The notes beneath the pieces are model-generated. The model had not been told where the DNA came from and searched no databases. It saw only the letters and a program-made list of their open reading frames with translations. From Neodiprion pinetum (lineage: Eukaryota; Arthropoda; Insecta; Hymenoptera; Diprionidae): DNA of 64,000 nucleotides. Shown here piece by piece: positions 18,928 through 31,260 of this stretch (within the stretch, counting starts at the first letter, position 1; every line of letters starts with the position of its first letter). The position numbers and the translations under genes were made by a program. The DNA lies in the NCBI RefSeq assembly GCF_021155775.2, contig NC_060233.1, positions 20,494,037 through 20,558,036 of the forward strand. The letters run 5' to 3'.

Positions 18928-21680
18928 GAAATATACATAATAAATTTATTTATCATTTTTTTTTCTTCCAATTAATTATTTATGAATATATACAAATTAT
19001 ACATTGTTGTAGTTGAATATAAATGAAGGCAATTGAATTGAATAATGTGATGGTATATAAAATAATCAATCTGGATTAATCATTTTTCTTGTATTCATGA
19101 ATAATTAATTCTCAAAAATTAAAAATCCGAAATCAGATAACTAATCATATATCTATCTGTGTGTTCTCTTTGAACTTTTTAATCAGTTGTGATTCATTGT
19201 ATGAATGTTTCAAAGTACAATCCATGAATTACATCAAATAGCATTTTTTTCAAGAATTATATTTTCATTTCAATTGATATGTAACAAATTATCAATAAAT
19301 ATATAGGATTCTTTTCATAATTATATTTTTCTCTAAAAAATTCAATTATTGCAAAGATATATTTCGATTAAAATTCTTCTTTTTTTAGAAGTAAATTGAA
19401 AATTATAATATATTCAAATAAAATAGATATAATAAATTTATTCATCATTTTTTTCATTTAATTAATAATATATATTTACAAATTATACATTATAATGATT
19501 GAATATAAATAGGGGCAATTGAATTGAATAATTTGATGATAATGAAAATAATTAATCCGAAATAATCTTTTTTCTGGAATTGAAGAATAATTCATTTTCA
19601 ACAATTAAAAATATGAAATTGTATAACTAATCATTCATCTATCCGTATGTTTTCATCAAACTTTTCAATAAGTTATAATCCAATGTGGAAATGTTCGAAA
19701 TCACGATCCATAAAGTACATTAAATGGCATTTTTCGATTGGATACTATCTTTATTATAATTAATATGTGAGCGAAAAATTGAAAAATATATAGAATTTTT
19801 CTAGTGATTATATTCATTTTCAAAAAATTTCATTAATGTGATAATTTTTTTTTCAATTCTTTTTTTTCTAAAAGTTAATTGAAAATTATAATATATACAA
19901 ATATAGTATAAACGATAAATTTATCTATCATTTCATTCACTCAATCAATCATACATATTCACAAATTATACATGAATATAATTGATTATAAATGTATGCG
20001 GATGAATTTAATAATTCAATGATACAAAATAAAATAATCCAAATGAATTATATTTCTTAAATTAAAAAATAATAGGTTTTCGAAATTTAAAAATATGAAA
20101 TTAAATAACTAATCATTTATCTGTCTGTATGTTTTCTTTACACTTTTCAACAAGTTCTAATCCATTGTATGAATGTTCCAAATTGCAATCCATAAAGGTC
20201 ATTAAATGGCATTTTTCCAATGGATAACATTTCTATTTCAATTAAAATGTGAGCGAGTAATCAACAAATATATAGAAATTTTCCAATAATCATATTTATT
20301 TCTAATTAATTTGATTAGTGTAAGAAATTTTTTTTTTTTAGAAATTCTTTTTTTTTTCAAAAGTGAATTAAAAATTATAATATATATAGATAAAATATAA
20401 ATGATAAATTAATTTTCTCATTTTTTTTATTCAACAATTTTGTATATATATAAATTACCCACTGATATAATTAAATATAAATGGGGGCAATTAAATCAAA
20501 TAATTCAGTTATATTAAGAATAATTCATTTCAATAGATCATTTTCCTTGAATTCAAGAATAATTAATTTTGAAAAATTGAAAATATAAAATTAAATAACT
20601 AATCACATATCTATCCGTAAGTTTTCTTCAGACTTTTCAATAAGTTCTAATCCATTGTACTAATGTTCCAAATTACAACCCATAAGGGACATTGAATGGC
20701 ATTTTTTCAATTAAAACTATTTTTATTCGAATTCATATGTGAGCGAATAATTGAAAAATACAAAGAATTCTTCTAATTATTATATTCAATTTCCCTCCTT
20801 TTACAAGTGAATTGAAAATCATGATATATATAAATAAAATGTAAATAATGAATTTATTTATCATTCAATTTATTTAATCAATTATGTATATACAAATTAT
20901 ACAATAATATTATCGATTAGAAATGTAGGTGAACAAATTAAATGATTCAATGACATAAAAAGAAATAATTAAAATAAATCATATTTCCTGAATTAAAAAA
21001 TAATCAGATTTTGAAAATTCAAAATATCGGATAGAATAACTGATTATTCATCTGTCTGTGTATTTTCTTTAGACGTTTCAATAAGTTCTAATCCATTGTA
21101 TAAATGTTCCGAATTGCAATCCATAAAGGACATTGTATGGCATTTTTTTAATGAATAATATTTTTATCTTAATTAATGCGTAAGCGAGTAATCGAAAAAT
21201 ATGTAGGATTTTATTCATATATGGATTTATTATCAAAAAATTTGATTAATTCGGGAATTTTTTTATTCTATGAAATTTTCCTTTCTTTGAAATTGAAGTG
21301 AAAATTATAATATATATAGATAAAATATAAATAATATATTTATTCATCATTTTCTATTATTTAATCAATTATATGTATATACAAATTTTACATTAAGATA
21401 ATTCAATATGAATGGTGGCAATTGAATTGAATACTTTGATGATATAAAAAATAATGAATTTTTGATAAATCATATTTCTCAAATTAACAAATAATTTGTT
21501 TTTCAAAGATAAAAATGTGAACTAGAATAACTGATTATTCATCTGTCTGTATGTTTTCTTGAGACGTTTCAATAAGTTTTAATCCATTGTGTAAATGTTC
21601 TAAATTACAATCCATATAGGACATTGGATAGCATTTTTTCAATGAATAATAATTTTATTTTAAATAATATGTAAGCAAAT
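18928..21680. repeat. Satellite SatA, block 3 (about 6 monomers)
   Basis: Cores lie near 19196, 19683, 20163, 20652, 21095 and 21584. The monomer around 20770-20800 has lost about 40 bp. The block ends abruptly at the TGTTACG of the next LTR. Confidence 0.85.
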
Positions 21681-22117
21681 TGTTACGGGGTAGATTGCGT
21701 AGGCTCCGATGAGCGGTAATCGGAGCTCACTCCACGCCCAGCCAAGGTGTTATTTGGCCATTGTAGGGTCCGTTCACGTCGACTATGCACTCGCGTGCTA
21801 CTACTCCCACTGCAGGAAGTGAATGGAATAGAAAGGGATCGGTATTAAGGGAAGGTGAACGATTCAAAGTATATGGTGGTTTATTAGTGGTCAATGCAAC
21901 GGAGTCGGTCAAGGGAAAAAAGGTTTGGTCTTGGTTTAGAGGGATAGGTGTCTTGCTTGAGCGCTGGGATGGATCTGCCTGGTTTTGCCGGATGTAGCAG
22001 GCAAGCTAGCCGCGAGTTACAGGAAAACCTGCTGACTCGCGAACGATAAGGGTAGACTACAGAGCGTAAAGTAACTAAGAGCGTAGGAAGGGAATATGAA
22101 GTCTGGAGGACGTAACA
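21681..22117 (-). repeat. LTR of a truncated retroelement (437 bp)
   Basis: It starts TGTTACGGGG and ends GGACGTAACA (TG..CA). Directly to its right on the minus strand is the purine-rich CCCCAAGGGGGCGCG, as expected for a purine tract before a 3' LTR. No second LTR or coding sequence follows, so only the 3' end of a minus-strand element remains. Confidence 0.6.
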
Positions 22118-22457
22118 CGCGCCCCCTTGGGGAAGAACATTCGGTGAGAGTACGAAATAGGATGTTCGGAAGGAAGCGGAATGCCATGAAACTTAGTGAC
22201 TCACTTACAGAATATTACAAAGAAAGGTCTTAAAATCTAGCGCCTAGATGTTAGTGCGCGTTCAAGTGGGTTAGTATACATTTGAATAAAAAAATAATAA
22301 TTTATAAGTGACATCTTATCGTACTGAATCACTTACAGAATATTACAAGAAAGAGTCTTGAAATATAGCGCCTAGATGTTAGTGCACGTTTAAGTGGGTG
22401 AGTTTACATTTGAATGAGAAAAATTTCTAAATGACATCTTATAAATGTGGTGGTATA
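22118..22457. repeat. Retroelement remnant with ~128-bp tandem duplication
   Basis: After the purine tract a unit beginning TCACTTACAGAATATTACAA occurs at 22201 and again at 22329. Both units contain TAGCGCCTAGATGTTAGTG. No gene is visible. Confidence 0.6.
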
Positions 22458-22915
22458 CAGGGTGTCCCTAAATTGCCTCCCACGGACTAGCCAGCGTGAT
22501 ACCTCGTTGAAATCCAACCGAGAATTTCTTTACCGGAAGCTCGTCCGACGCATAGTTTTTGAATTATAAGCGATAGCGTTAGGCCAATCAGAGTGCACCA
22601 TTTCATCTGGATTTGCCGCCACGGAAATTGCTGTTTTGTTCGCCTGGGTGAATTATTATTATTCGGTTACAAAGTAAATATCGGCACCTCCCCTCACTCG
22701 CTGTTGTACTCCTACTCGAGCGCTGACCTCGGTATTGTTGCCGCGGCACACGCTGCCGGCCGCACATCCACGGACGCACACTCGTGTGTGTGAAACAAGC
22801 GAATGCCCAGCTACGCAATACTACGAAACACACATCTACGAGTGAAAATAAAAATAAATCTCGAAATAAATCAGCGGATTTAAGATTTAATGTTATAAAA
22901 TACTCCGAATCATCG
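22458..22915. mobile_element. CAGGGTGTCCC-ended dispersed repeat, copy 1
   Basis: The start is CAGGGTGTCCCTAAATTG after TATA. The same 458-bp sequence, ending ATCATCG, occurs at 61008-61465, and its first 345 bp occur inverted at 41700-42044. It has no coding potential, so a non-autonomous DNA element is likely. The superfamily is unknown to me. Confidence 0.65.
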
Positions 22916-25900
22916 TACCGTGATAACGGAGGTACGTGAATATCACTGTCAACGAATTGACGCGCTCGTCACATCTTCCATAATTACTCACCCAATCAAG
23001 CTGGCTCAAAATCGTCAAAATAATGTTGAATTGAATTATTTAATTTAGTTTCACAGAAAAATCGGAAAAAAATTGACGAAATTTTTAGGTATTGACGTGA
23101 ATTGGGGTAAGTTATCGAGAATTCTTGCGAAAAAAACTATTTCAATCGAATTGAATGAATTAATTTGAACTAACGGAAGAAACAAAAAGGAATTAATTGA
23201 AATTATTCAGATATTCACTAGAATCAAAGTGTATTACCGAGAATTGATGGTAAAAGTACTGCATTAATTGAATTGAAAGAATTCACTTGAATAAAGTTGA
23301 ATTTAGTTGAATTAATCTAAATTAACAGAATTGTGTTGAATCAAATGAATTATTCTGATTTGTTTCAACCTGCGGAATTAATGTGGCAAACAAATGTTAA
23401 GTTATTTCCCCCTCGACTTATACCTTGCCTGAGCTTATTCGTGGATTGTTGACTGTCGATAAAATATCTTATGAAATCACCGTATCGATACGAACGACAA
23501 ATCAGCTAAACTTCGGGTGACGATTGATTTCTTATTTAGATGCAATGATTAAGTTTGCGAGGATTCGTCGTTACGTACGTATAGCAGGTATTCCGTATAC
23601 CCACCAAATTACAGACTCTACGAGCCTGACCATTTTACATTTCATCAGTTAAATTGTTGTGACAATCGTCACATGAAAGAAAGGCTGATTTTCATCCAAT
23701 AATTTATCAGCCCAATTCAACTGTCCTTTGTTAATTTTTCGAGCTACTTCGTGAACGTGAACTTTCGTATCGTAAGAAAAACTCATACAAACTCAGTGAT
23801 GTGAAATTATTATTTCAACGATTTTGTATAGTATTTATCTGTTTTTCGTCTTTCGTTTTTTCTCACGGTGGTTTTATCAAATCTAAATAATTTTATCGTA
23901 ATCACGATAGAATATCGTTGGTCCGGCCCTTGATCAGCCGAGGCTCCGGGGTATAAATAATGCCATAAAATAAGGCACCGACTCGTTAGATTGGTCCGCA
24001 TCAGTCGGAACCTACATGACTTCATTCGACAAGGAACTAAGACTCGGCAATTTTTTGACTGGTTAACTAGATCTGTAAGTTTGCCTTACAAAATGATTCC
24101 AAATATGCCGACAATTTTTTCTAGATATTTCAAAATTCCGTAATTCAGCGTGGTTTTTTTTTTGCTCATTTTAGAGAAAAACGGTTCCCACACGGTTGTC
24201 CATCGTATTGCCCTCAAATTAGACTTATACGAAAATCACAAATCATTGTTAGCTTACTTGTGAATTGCCGCTAGGCACAGACATCGAGCATGTTGTTTAA
24301 TTGCTGTCATAAATTCAGTGAATTTTCAATGCCATATCCTGAAACTCATCCGACGTGTAGAACAATCTTTTCATGATATTCTAGTTCTGATTCGATGTTT
24401 TAATGTAGGTAGCAACGAGAAAATAATAATGGTATTATGAGCGTTTGTTCTTTACAATCTAGTTTGTTATTGCAAATTTGTTGAACGCATTTTTTTTTAA
24501 TTCCAGCTTATTTTTTATTCCAGAACGTAACGCAGTACGCAAATTATTACGTGTGAGTGCACGTTCAAACCACGCGTTCGACTTTACCCTTATCTTGCGG
24601 TCATGCCAATAAAATACTGAAAAATGACAGTTACCAATTTTTTTTACCACTGACACACCATTGCGAAAAAACTAAAAAAATTACGGAAAATCACATCACA
24701 GCAAATATTTATACCGTAAAAAAAAGAAACTGATGCCTATCTAAAATCCACCGGAAACCGGCGATCTGAATGTTCAAAAATTTTTAGAAGATGGAATTTC
24801 TTAAAGGAAAATCCAAAGAAAATTCTCGATATGTACACATGGCTGGTGGGTCTGTGTTTTTATTCCAAATATTCTGAGTAGCAATATCGGAGTCATCGTG
24901 AAAAAACTGAAAATCACGTTTTATGCGCTAACTTCAAGCTAAATGGAGCTAGCAGGGTAAAATTTCGTATGGGTCAGTCACTTACCACACTGAGAGAAAT
25001 TTTTAGCTCCGATTACCGCTCAGTTTTTAACTATTTTCATTTTTTACCACAATCGAAAAATATTATAGTTCTGGGTAGAAAATGAAAATTACTTTTCTAG
25101 CTGTTACCAGAAAGTTTAGTATCCGTTACTATTCTTTTTCATTGCGATCACTGTTACTACATTTTCTTGTAACTGTTGTCAAAATTTAATGCTTTGTGCA
25201 ACAATAAATTGACTCTAAAGCCTTGTTCAACTAAAAAAGTACAGTAAACCGAAGAAATTCATTTTGCGTTGCGATTACCAAAAAAAGGATCGACAATAGC
25301 GCAAAAGGATTACGTGTACCTCGTTCTTCGTAATTCCAACAATATTCAAACAGTTTTTTTTTTTAACGATACCTGTTTCACTGATTTCATCTAGTTACTA
25401 TAACAAATTACATTTTTGTCAGTGCACCACAAATTCGCAGAATTCGTTTCGAGAGAGGGCACTTTCGCATGCTTAATCAACTATGCCGTTCACAATACAT
25501 TACCCACGCGAAAGTGTGGCCGAATAAAAAGTTTGTTAGTCTTAACAGAATATTTCAGCATTTTTTTTTTTTTTTTTTAATTTGCAATCGAATTTTCATA
25601 ACTCTTCACTCTTCTTAACTTGGTTGGAAGAACGCAAAAGCATTTTTCGAGTCCATTAAATTATGTAGTATTGTATAAAATTCGGTAGGCATTTGTTATA
25701 CTGTATTTGGAATTCACTGAACATACTGCTGAATTTACCTGACAAGTTTACAAAGGAATTCGATTACAGTCCGTTAAAATAAAAAATCTCTAGTGGCAAA
25801 AGTAATCGGTATTTATCTCTATTAATTTCACTGTACAATTTAGAAGAAAATACTGTACGTGGCCCGTCCGTGAAATGTTTTTGACTCGTACGATGATTTC

Positions 25901-27221
25901 AATACGAACTAAAGGTGCGAGCCGTTTAACTCGTTCTGGCGCGTACGGAAATCTTCGTTCTAGCCCTAAAAACACCTACTTTACGGGCATGCCTCTAAAA
26001 GTACTATTGAAGGTAAGATCGTCGGCTACCTGGCTCCACTGGTCGCCGATAAATGACCATAGACTGAAGCTGTAAAAACAATTGCCATCACGAAACATCG
26101 GGATTCGTAAGAGTCATCCTCAGGTAAAAGAGAAGCTTGATTCTGTGTCAGAGTCACATAATGATTATTTTTTAGGTGTTGAATTCTCGTCCACCGATGA
26201 CGTGATGTATAAAAAACGGACTATTGCTTCTCTCCGAAACAGCTACTATTGTGTTATTGTAGTTCGAGAACCGAGAAAAAAATTTAAAAAAAACCCTATT
26301 ACCGTTTTACAAATTCTTTCTTTGAAGCGAATTAAGATATCATCAAACCCTCAGATGTTTATTTTTCATGTGCGTCATGAAATCAAGAGCCCTGGGAAAT
26401 AATGATCGGCCACGGTGTTTCGATTTTTCACCGAAAAGATCATTTTCGTGGTCATACCGAGCTGTGCTTTTTCATACATAATTTCGCATGAAAAAAGGGT
26501 GCCGCAGTAAAAGCGAACAAAAAAAATTAAAAATTTCGAAATATCTGCTGGATGACTTACAATTAATTTTTTATTTTCATTAAAAATATCGTCAAAGTAG
26601 TACCCCACAGTCGGAAAGAGAAACATCACGAAATTTTTGGCAGATTATTAATAATTCATTCACTTAACACGTATTTTTCATTGGACAACGCGAGTAGTAC
26701 AGCAAGGCCGGTTCTACACGCAGATTCCGGTTACCGACACTTACCGACCGAGCCGACCAGTCCGCCTATACATTCTCCCCAGACTCAAACCCTTTTCCGC
26801 TCCGCGTAGCCCAGACGCAAACCCTTTTCCGCGATGACATCACAGTCTGCCGTACCGAAGGTCAAAACCGTGCAACCTTACCGACAGTTGTATCCATCGA
26901 GGGTCAAAATCGTGCTGTTTTACCTACAATCTTACCGACAGTTGTATCGATCGAGGGTCAAAATCGTGCTGTTTTACCGGCAATTTTACCGACCGAAGGT
27001 CTGTAGTGCTCGCCTGTCCCACGATAGGACTGCTGATGTGTAACATGAACCACTCCGAATTCCTTTCCCACGGTAGGACTGCTGACGTGTAACGTCAACC
27101 ACCTCACATTCCTTTCCCACCTTATCAACCACGTGACATTCCAAAATTAATGGTTCCGAGAATCGTGTTTCACTTATTCGGATGTCGGTTTGATATCAAC
27201 CACGTGACATTTTTTTGGTTT
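22916..27221. other. 4.3-kb region without a supported gene
   Basis: 22960-23400 is rich in GAATTGAATT-type low-complexity sequence, as is 61640-62060. The remainder looks single-copy, with only short, shadow-like frames. A possible core promoter is the TATAAATAA at 23952-23960 followed by TCAGT at 24001, but the spacing (about 50 bp) is long and only a 16-codon ORF follows. No domain is recognisable. Confidence 0.5.
26853..27000. repeat. ~54-bp imperfect tandem repeats
   Basis: The unit CTTACCGACAGTTGTATC plus GAGGGTCAAAATCGTGCTG occurs at 26877 and 26931, with a degenerate copy before them. Two further units of about 50 bp around GGACTGCTGATGTGTAACAT follow at 27020-27120. They lie upstream of the small gene at 27489 and may be regulatory. 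Confidence 0.6.
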
Positions 27222-27360
27222 GTAACTGCCATGTGAACTCTACGATGAGTATTTGGACGGGTTCAGACCGGAGTGCAAGGTCGGCCGATAGCTGCGGTAC
27301 ATTCAGAGCCAAGGATCTGCGGTGTTGGGTTACTATCGCCCTGGGAATGCCAAAAGGTGC
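27222..27360 (+). repeat. Shared 5' module, copy 1
   Basis: This segment, starting GTAACTGCCATGTGAAC and containing GTTGGGTTACTATCGC, is homologous to 28310-28455. Copy 1 lies 50-190 bp upstream of a TATA box. It is probably an old local duplication of a regulatory or 5' gene region. Confidence 0.6.
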
Positions 27361-27411
27361 GCGCGCATACACAAACGTAAATCTGTAACATCTGACCAGG
27401 TCCACCGTTCG

Positions 27412-27448
27412 TATAAAATAGGTTAGCACGTGAAACTTGTACATCAGT
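27412..27448 (+). promoter_or_regulatory. Core promoter: TATAAAATA plus TCAGT initiator
   Basis: TATAAAATA at 27412-27420 is followed by TCAGT at 27444-27448. The spacing is about 34 bp, the usual arthropod TATA-to-initiator distance. Transcription would start about 43 bp before the ATG at 27489. Confidence 0.65.
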
Positions 27449-27488
27449 CAGACTGCTATTCTTGTGAGGCGAAAACCTTAAAATCATC

Positions 27489-27758
27489 ATGATACGTAAT
27501 AACGAAGAAGTAATTATCGGATTTAGCAACGCGACGTCAGAGTTCTCGCTACAAGATCTTCGGTGGCTCGTTGAGTCTGTCCGGAGAGCTCGTGTGCAAC
27601 CGCACAGACTACACAGGATATATTTTCAGGACAAAACGTTGATCCTGACTTTTCAAAAATGGCAAAACGAAGTAATTGCAGTATTATCGGACATTGAACC
27701 GGATGACGACGAAGGCGAAGGCGATTTGATCGAGTGTCGTCAGATCAACGAGGAGTAA
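27489..27758 (+). CDS. Small acidic protein, 89 residues, unknown family
   Basis: The first ATG after the promoter opens an 89-residue frame without introns. The sequence is amphipathic at first (DLRWLVESVRRARVQ at 23-37), then has a short hydrophobic segment (IYFQDKTLILTFQ) and an acidic tail (DIEPDDDEGEGD). There is no signal peptide, membrane span or cysteine pattern. It resembles the compact early-type genes seen in virus-derived or Polinton-rich loci, but I do not recognise it. The call rests on the promoter, the start context and the non-repetitive composition. Confidence 0.5.
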   Translation: MIRNNEEVIIGFSNATSEFSLQDLRWLVESVRRARVQPHRLHRIYFQDKTLILTFQKWQNEVIAVLSDIEPDDDEGEGDLIECRQINEE

Positions 27759-27780
27759 GAAACAAACCGAACCGTACACA

Positions 27781-28020
27781 TCTAATGTTACACACACCAA
27801 CATTCGACGAGTCCAAACGAGGTTCGGACAGCGCTTCGTCACAGACCTGAACACCGAATTCAACGTGTTCTTATCGGCACGGATTGTATGACTGCTGAAC
27901 GAGGACGAGACCCAATATCAGAAATTGATGCAGACGATGGAGGAGGAGCGGTTGTTCTTGCAGTATATGGACGGTCAGTACGGCCAAATTGAATTCAAAG
28001 ATGCGTCGACTCTCGCTTAA
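27781..28020 (+). pseudogene. Degenerate coding remnant downstream of the 89-residue gene
   Basis: One frame is open from at least 27781 to 28017 except for a single TGA at 27889. Its composition is protein-like, e.g. RFGQRFVTDLNTEFN before the stop and EEERLFLQYMDGQYGQ after it. No ATG or domain is recognised. It could be a decayed second gene of the same unit. Confidence 0.35.
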
Positions 28021-28309
28021 TTTGTATACACCGTACCTGGACAACGTGTGCAGCGTTTCCAATTATTCTACGTTGCATAACCTTTATGAAAATTCTATAC
28101 ATTGTTTGACGAAGCTTCTTTATACCATTTAATGGTACGACGTTCTGTATTGAAATATATGTATTTATCACTCAACGCAAAACCATCCTGTCCACCTTAA
28201 ACTCGACAAATTGTTGGTAACAACAATTCGACTTTTACAATCTCAGAAAGTGTCAATTTGAACACCGATGAGCAAAGACGAAGATTTTCCAAGCTACGTT
28301 TTGAACCTC

Positions 28310-28455
28310 GTAACTGTAACGTGAACAGTACGATGAGATTTCAGCGGACTCAGTCAAGGACAGAGTGCAAGGTCGACCAACATCTGAGTTAGCGTACGTT
28401 TAAAGCCGCAGGTCCTACGGAGTTGGGTTACTATCGCTCTTGGAATGCAAAACAT
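28310..28455 (+). repeat. Shared 5' module, copy 2 (start of left palindrome arm)
   Basis: It is homologous to 27222-27360, and its inverse forms 40174-40319 at the gap. That the readable palindrome ends in this duplicated module is compatible with a repeat-mediated assembly break. Confidence 0.6.
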
Positions 28456-28669
28456 GCCGACGTTGGTGTACAGATTAGTCGAGAATGAGATGCAAGGTTG
28501 AGGTGCAGTTTAGATTTCGTTTGGCAAGTTTTTTATTAATTTTATAAAAAAGTATCAAATATAATATATACATTCGGTTTCTCAACAAAAAAAATTTTGC
28601 GAAAGGCTTCCACGATTGGAGAAAAGATGAGAATTATCACAACGATAGGTTCTGAATTAAAAAAAGGAT

Positions 28670-28822
28670 CGTGAAACTATGACTATAAGATCTGGTATTT
28701 ATTTAACGAAATTAAAAATCTGTTCAGTAACTTAAATGTATTCAACGTGAAACTATGACTATAAGATCTGGTATTTATTTAACGAAATTAAAAATCTGTT
28801 TAGTAACTTAAATGTATTCAAA
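28670..28822. repeat. ~76-bp tandem duplication
   Basis: A unit with GAAACTATGACTATAAGATC and AAATCTGTTCAGTAACTT occurs twice head to tail (inverse copies at 39807-39959). No gene function is visible. Confidence 0.8.
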
Positions 28823-28915
28823 TATTGGCGAAGATCTAAAGAAATTAAAAAATTAATGCACACGTCGACGTGGGTAGTTCCGGCATGCAGACCTTTTTTC
28901 GTCTTCGTTCTTCCA

Positions 28916-29194
28916 TCAAAAATCAGTCTCGTGGAGCCATATATCTCCAGATTCGTCGTAAGTCAAGTGTATTAAAATATAATCAAAGACGAAAAAGGTC
29001 TGCACGCCGTAAACTGCAACATCCAGTCGTGAAACTACGACTATGAGATCGTGGAGTTGTTCCTCCTGGAGCTGTGCCTCGATCTGACGGTGTATGTATA
29101 TGCGACATATGTTCGGTAGATCCGGTTCCGGAAACATCACGTCCTGTGGTGCCGGCTCCGGACTTGGTGGTAAGTTGAATGCATTGGGAACCAT
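28916..29194 (-). CDS. 92-residue proline/acid-rich protein, last exon of a spliced gene
   Basis: The ATG lies three bases into an exon behind a strong acceptor (TTTCTTCCTCAG). The protein begins with a proline-rich segment (NLPPSPEPAPQD), continues through a Q/E-rich helix-like stretch (IEAQLQEEQLHD) and ends in a hydrophobic-aromatic part. I know no family. Upstream exons run back to 30331 and are in frame (phase 0) with this one, but none supplies an earlier ATG. An identical copy in the other palindrome arm is at 39435-39713 on the plus strand. Confidence 0.5.
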   Translation of the reverse strand: MVPNAFNLPPSPEPAPQDVMFPEPDLPNICRIYIHRQIEAQLQEEQLHDLIVVVSRLDVAVYGVQTFFVFDYILIHLTYDESGDIWLHETDF

Positions 29195-29455
29195 GATCTG
29201 AGGAAGAAAAAAAGAGTATATTCAGAAAATTTAAAGATGTTTCAGTAGTTGAATATGTTCAGGTGAGAAACAAATTCGAAAGCTATTAAGCTGAGTTTGG
29301 AGATTTATGAGTAGTTGAATTGTGTTTTTAAAATCACTTGAAGTTTCCTCAATACTTTGAAATATATAGCTAAATTTTTTTTGAACAAAAGAAGTGAATG
29401 AGTGTAATAAATTGAAAAAATTTTACGTTAGGTAGCAATTTGTATATGGACTTAC

Positions 29456-30365
29456 CGTTTCTTTTCTAACAAAGTATGTAGTCGAAGGCGCAAGACACTT
29501 GAGATTGACTGTCAATGAGCTGGTCCAAGACTGAAAATTTAAAGATGTTCAGGTGAGAAACAAATTCGAAAGTTATTAAGCTGAGTTTGGAGATTTATGA
29601 GTAGTTGAATTCCGTTTTTAAAATCACTTGAAGTTTCCTCAATACTTTGAAATATATAGCTAAATTTTTTTTGAACAAAAGATAGGTAGCAATTTGTATA
29701 TGGACTTACCGTTTCTTTTCTAACAAAGTATGTAGTCGAAGGCGCAAGACACTTGAGATTGACTGTCAACGAGCTGGTCCAAGACTGAAAATTTAAAGAT
29801 GTTTCAGTAGTTGAATATGTTCAGGTGAGAAACAAATTCGAAAGCTATTAAGCTGAGTTTGGAGATTTATGAGTAGTTGAATTCCGTTTTTAAAATCACT
29901 TGAAGTTTCCTCAATACTTTGAAATACATAGCTAAATTTTTTTTTGAACAAAAGATAGGTAGCAATTTGTATATGGACTTACCGTTTCTTTTCTAACAAA
30001 GTATGTAGTCGAAGGCGCAAGACACTTGAGATTGACTGTCAATGAGCTGGTCCAAGACTGAAAATTTAAAGATGTTCAGGTGAGAAACAAATTCGAAAGC
30101 TATTAAGCTGAGTTTGGAGATTTATGAGTAGTTGAATTCCGTTTTTAAAATCACTTGAAGTTTCCTCAATACTTTGAAATATATAGCTAAATTTTTTTGA
30201 ACAAAAGAAGTGAATGAGTGTAATAAATTGAAAAAAATTTACGTTAGGTAGCAATTTGTATATGGACTTACCGTTTCTTTTCTAACAAAGTATATAGTCG
30301 AAGACACTTTACAACACTTGAGTTTGACTGCCAATGAGCTGGTCCAGAACTCGCAGTCTTATATA
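29456..30365 (-). other. TATA box and tandemly repeated 75-nt exons of the same gene
   Basis: TATATAA is at 30359-30365. Exon 1 runs from about 30331 to 30272; exons 2-4 are 29983-30057, 29710-29784 and 29456-29530, each exactly 75 nt. Every exon ends GAAACG|GTAAGT and exons 2-4 begin after TAAATTTTCAG. All are open in one frame (start SWTSSLTVNLKCL) with phase-0 borders. The intervening introns are near-identical copies too. So one exon-intron cassette of about 255-275 bp was multiplied. The mirror set is 38572-38646, 38845-38919 and 39099-39173. Confidence 0.75.
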
Positions 30366-30730
30366 ACGAACCCTTGTGTTTATGTTTTGCAAACGTAAAA
30401 ATGTGATATCGTAGGGTGGTCCCATGTTCACCGAATGTCGTTATCTCGATTCATGTAATTGTTCTGGTGCGTACCGCTCCACGCATCCGAACAGTCTCGC
30501 TCGTTGGACAAATCATCGTTATTAACAGTAGAAATTCAAAAATGGATAAAAGTCTGAAGTCAAAATATACCGCTTCTTAACAGAATTTTCCGGAACGGTC
30601 GTACTTGGTTATATCATAGATGTTTGACTCACTTTCAGATCAGAACTCACATACTTTTTCCGATACTGCATAATCTGTAAGGTTACGATTCGCATTTTCT
30701 GACCAAAGCATTGGAACCTAAATTGACAGA

Positions 30731-31260
30731 CAAATCACTTACCAAACAAAACTATGTTGTTCACTACCGCGTTTTGAAACAATGTTTACAATTAGGTTTA
30801 AAATTCATAGAGTTCTCAAATTCAAGCAAACTCCGTGACTGAAAAAATATATAGATTTGAATACCGATTTGCGGAAAAAATCTGACAACGAATTCGAGAA
30901 AAATTTTTACAAGCTAACGAACAACGCAGTTTTTAGCAAAACTACGGAAAACGTTAGGAAGTATAGAGATGTCAGGCTGATCACGAAATGGGATGGAAGA
31001 TACGGTGCTAGAGCTACCATAGCCAAGCCTAATTTTCACAGCTGCACCGTTTTCGACAAAGATATAATTGTCGTTGAAATGAGTAAGACGAAAGTCAAAT
31101 TGAATAAACCATTGTATGCAGGTTTCTCATCATGAATCTTTCAAAATCCTTTATTCACAATTTCCCTTATAATTACGTTGAAACGATATTTGAACATCAG
31201 ACAAAATTAATGTATACCGACGCGGTTGGTTTAATGTACCACTTCACCGCCCTCGATATT
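30731..31260 (+). pseudogene. Polinton/Maverick-type DNA polymerase B fragment (palm), copy A
   Basis: The fragment begins around an NYVVHYRVLKQC motif, is broken by stops near 30835-30860, and then is open at 30857-31135 with NNAVFSKTTENV and TKWDGRYGA. It decays again after PLYAGFS into a stretch with KLMYTDA. These motifs belong to protein-primed family B polymerases of Polintons and related viruses. It is truncated at both ends and non-functional. The mirror copy is at 37369-37898. Confidence 0.8.

Noticed and set aside
241..21680. Regularly spaced repeats as a CRISPR-like array
   Set aside because: The 485-bp period, eukaryotic context and whole-monomer homology show a satellite.
23952..24065. 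TATAAATAA plus TCAGT as a gene promoter
   Set aside because: The spacing is about 50 bp and only a 16-codon frame follows, with no convincing downstream exon.
27871..28062. Minus-strand 63-codon frame
   Set aside because: It is the shadow of the better plus-strand coding remnant at 27781-28020.
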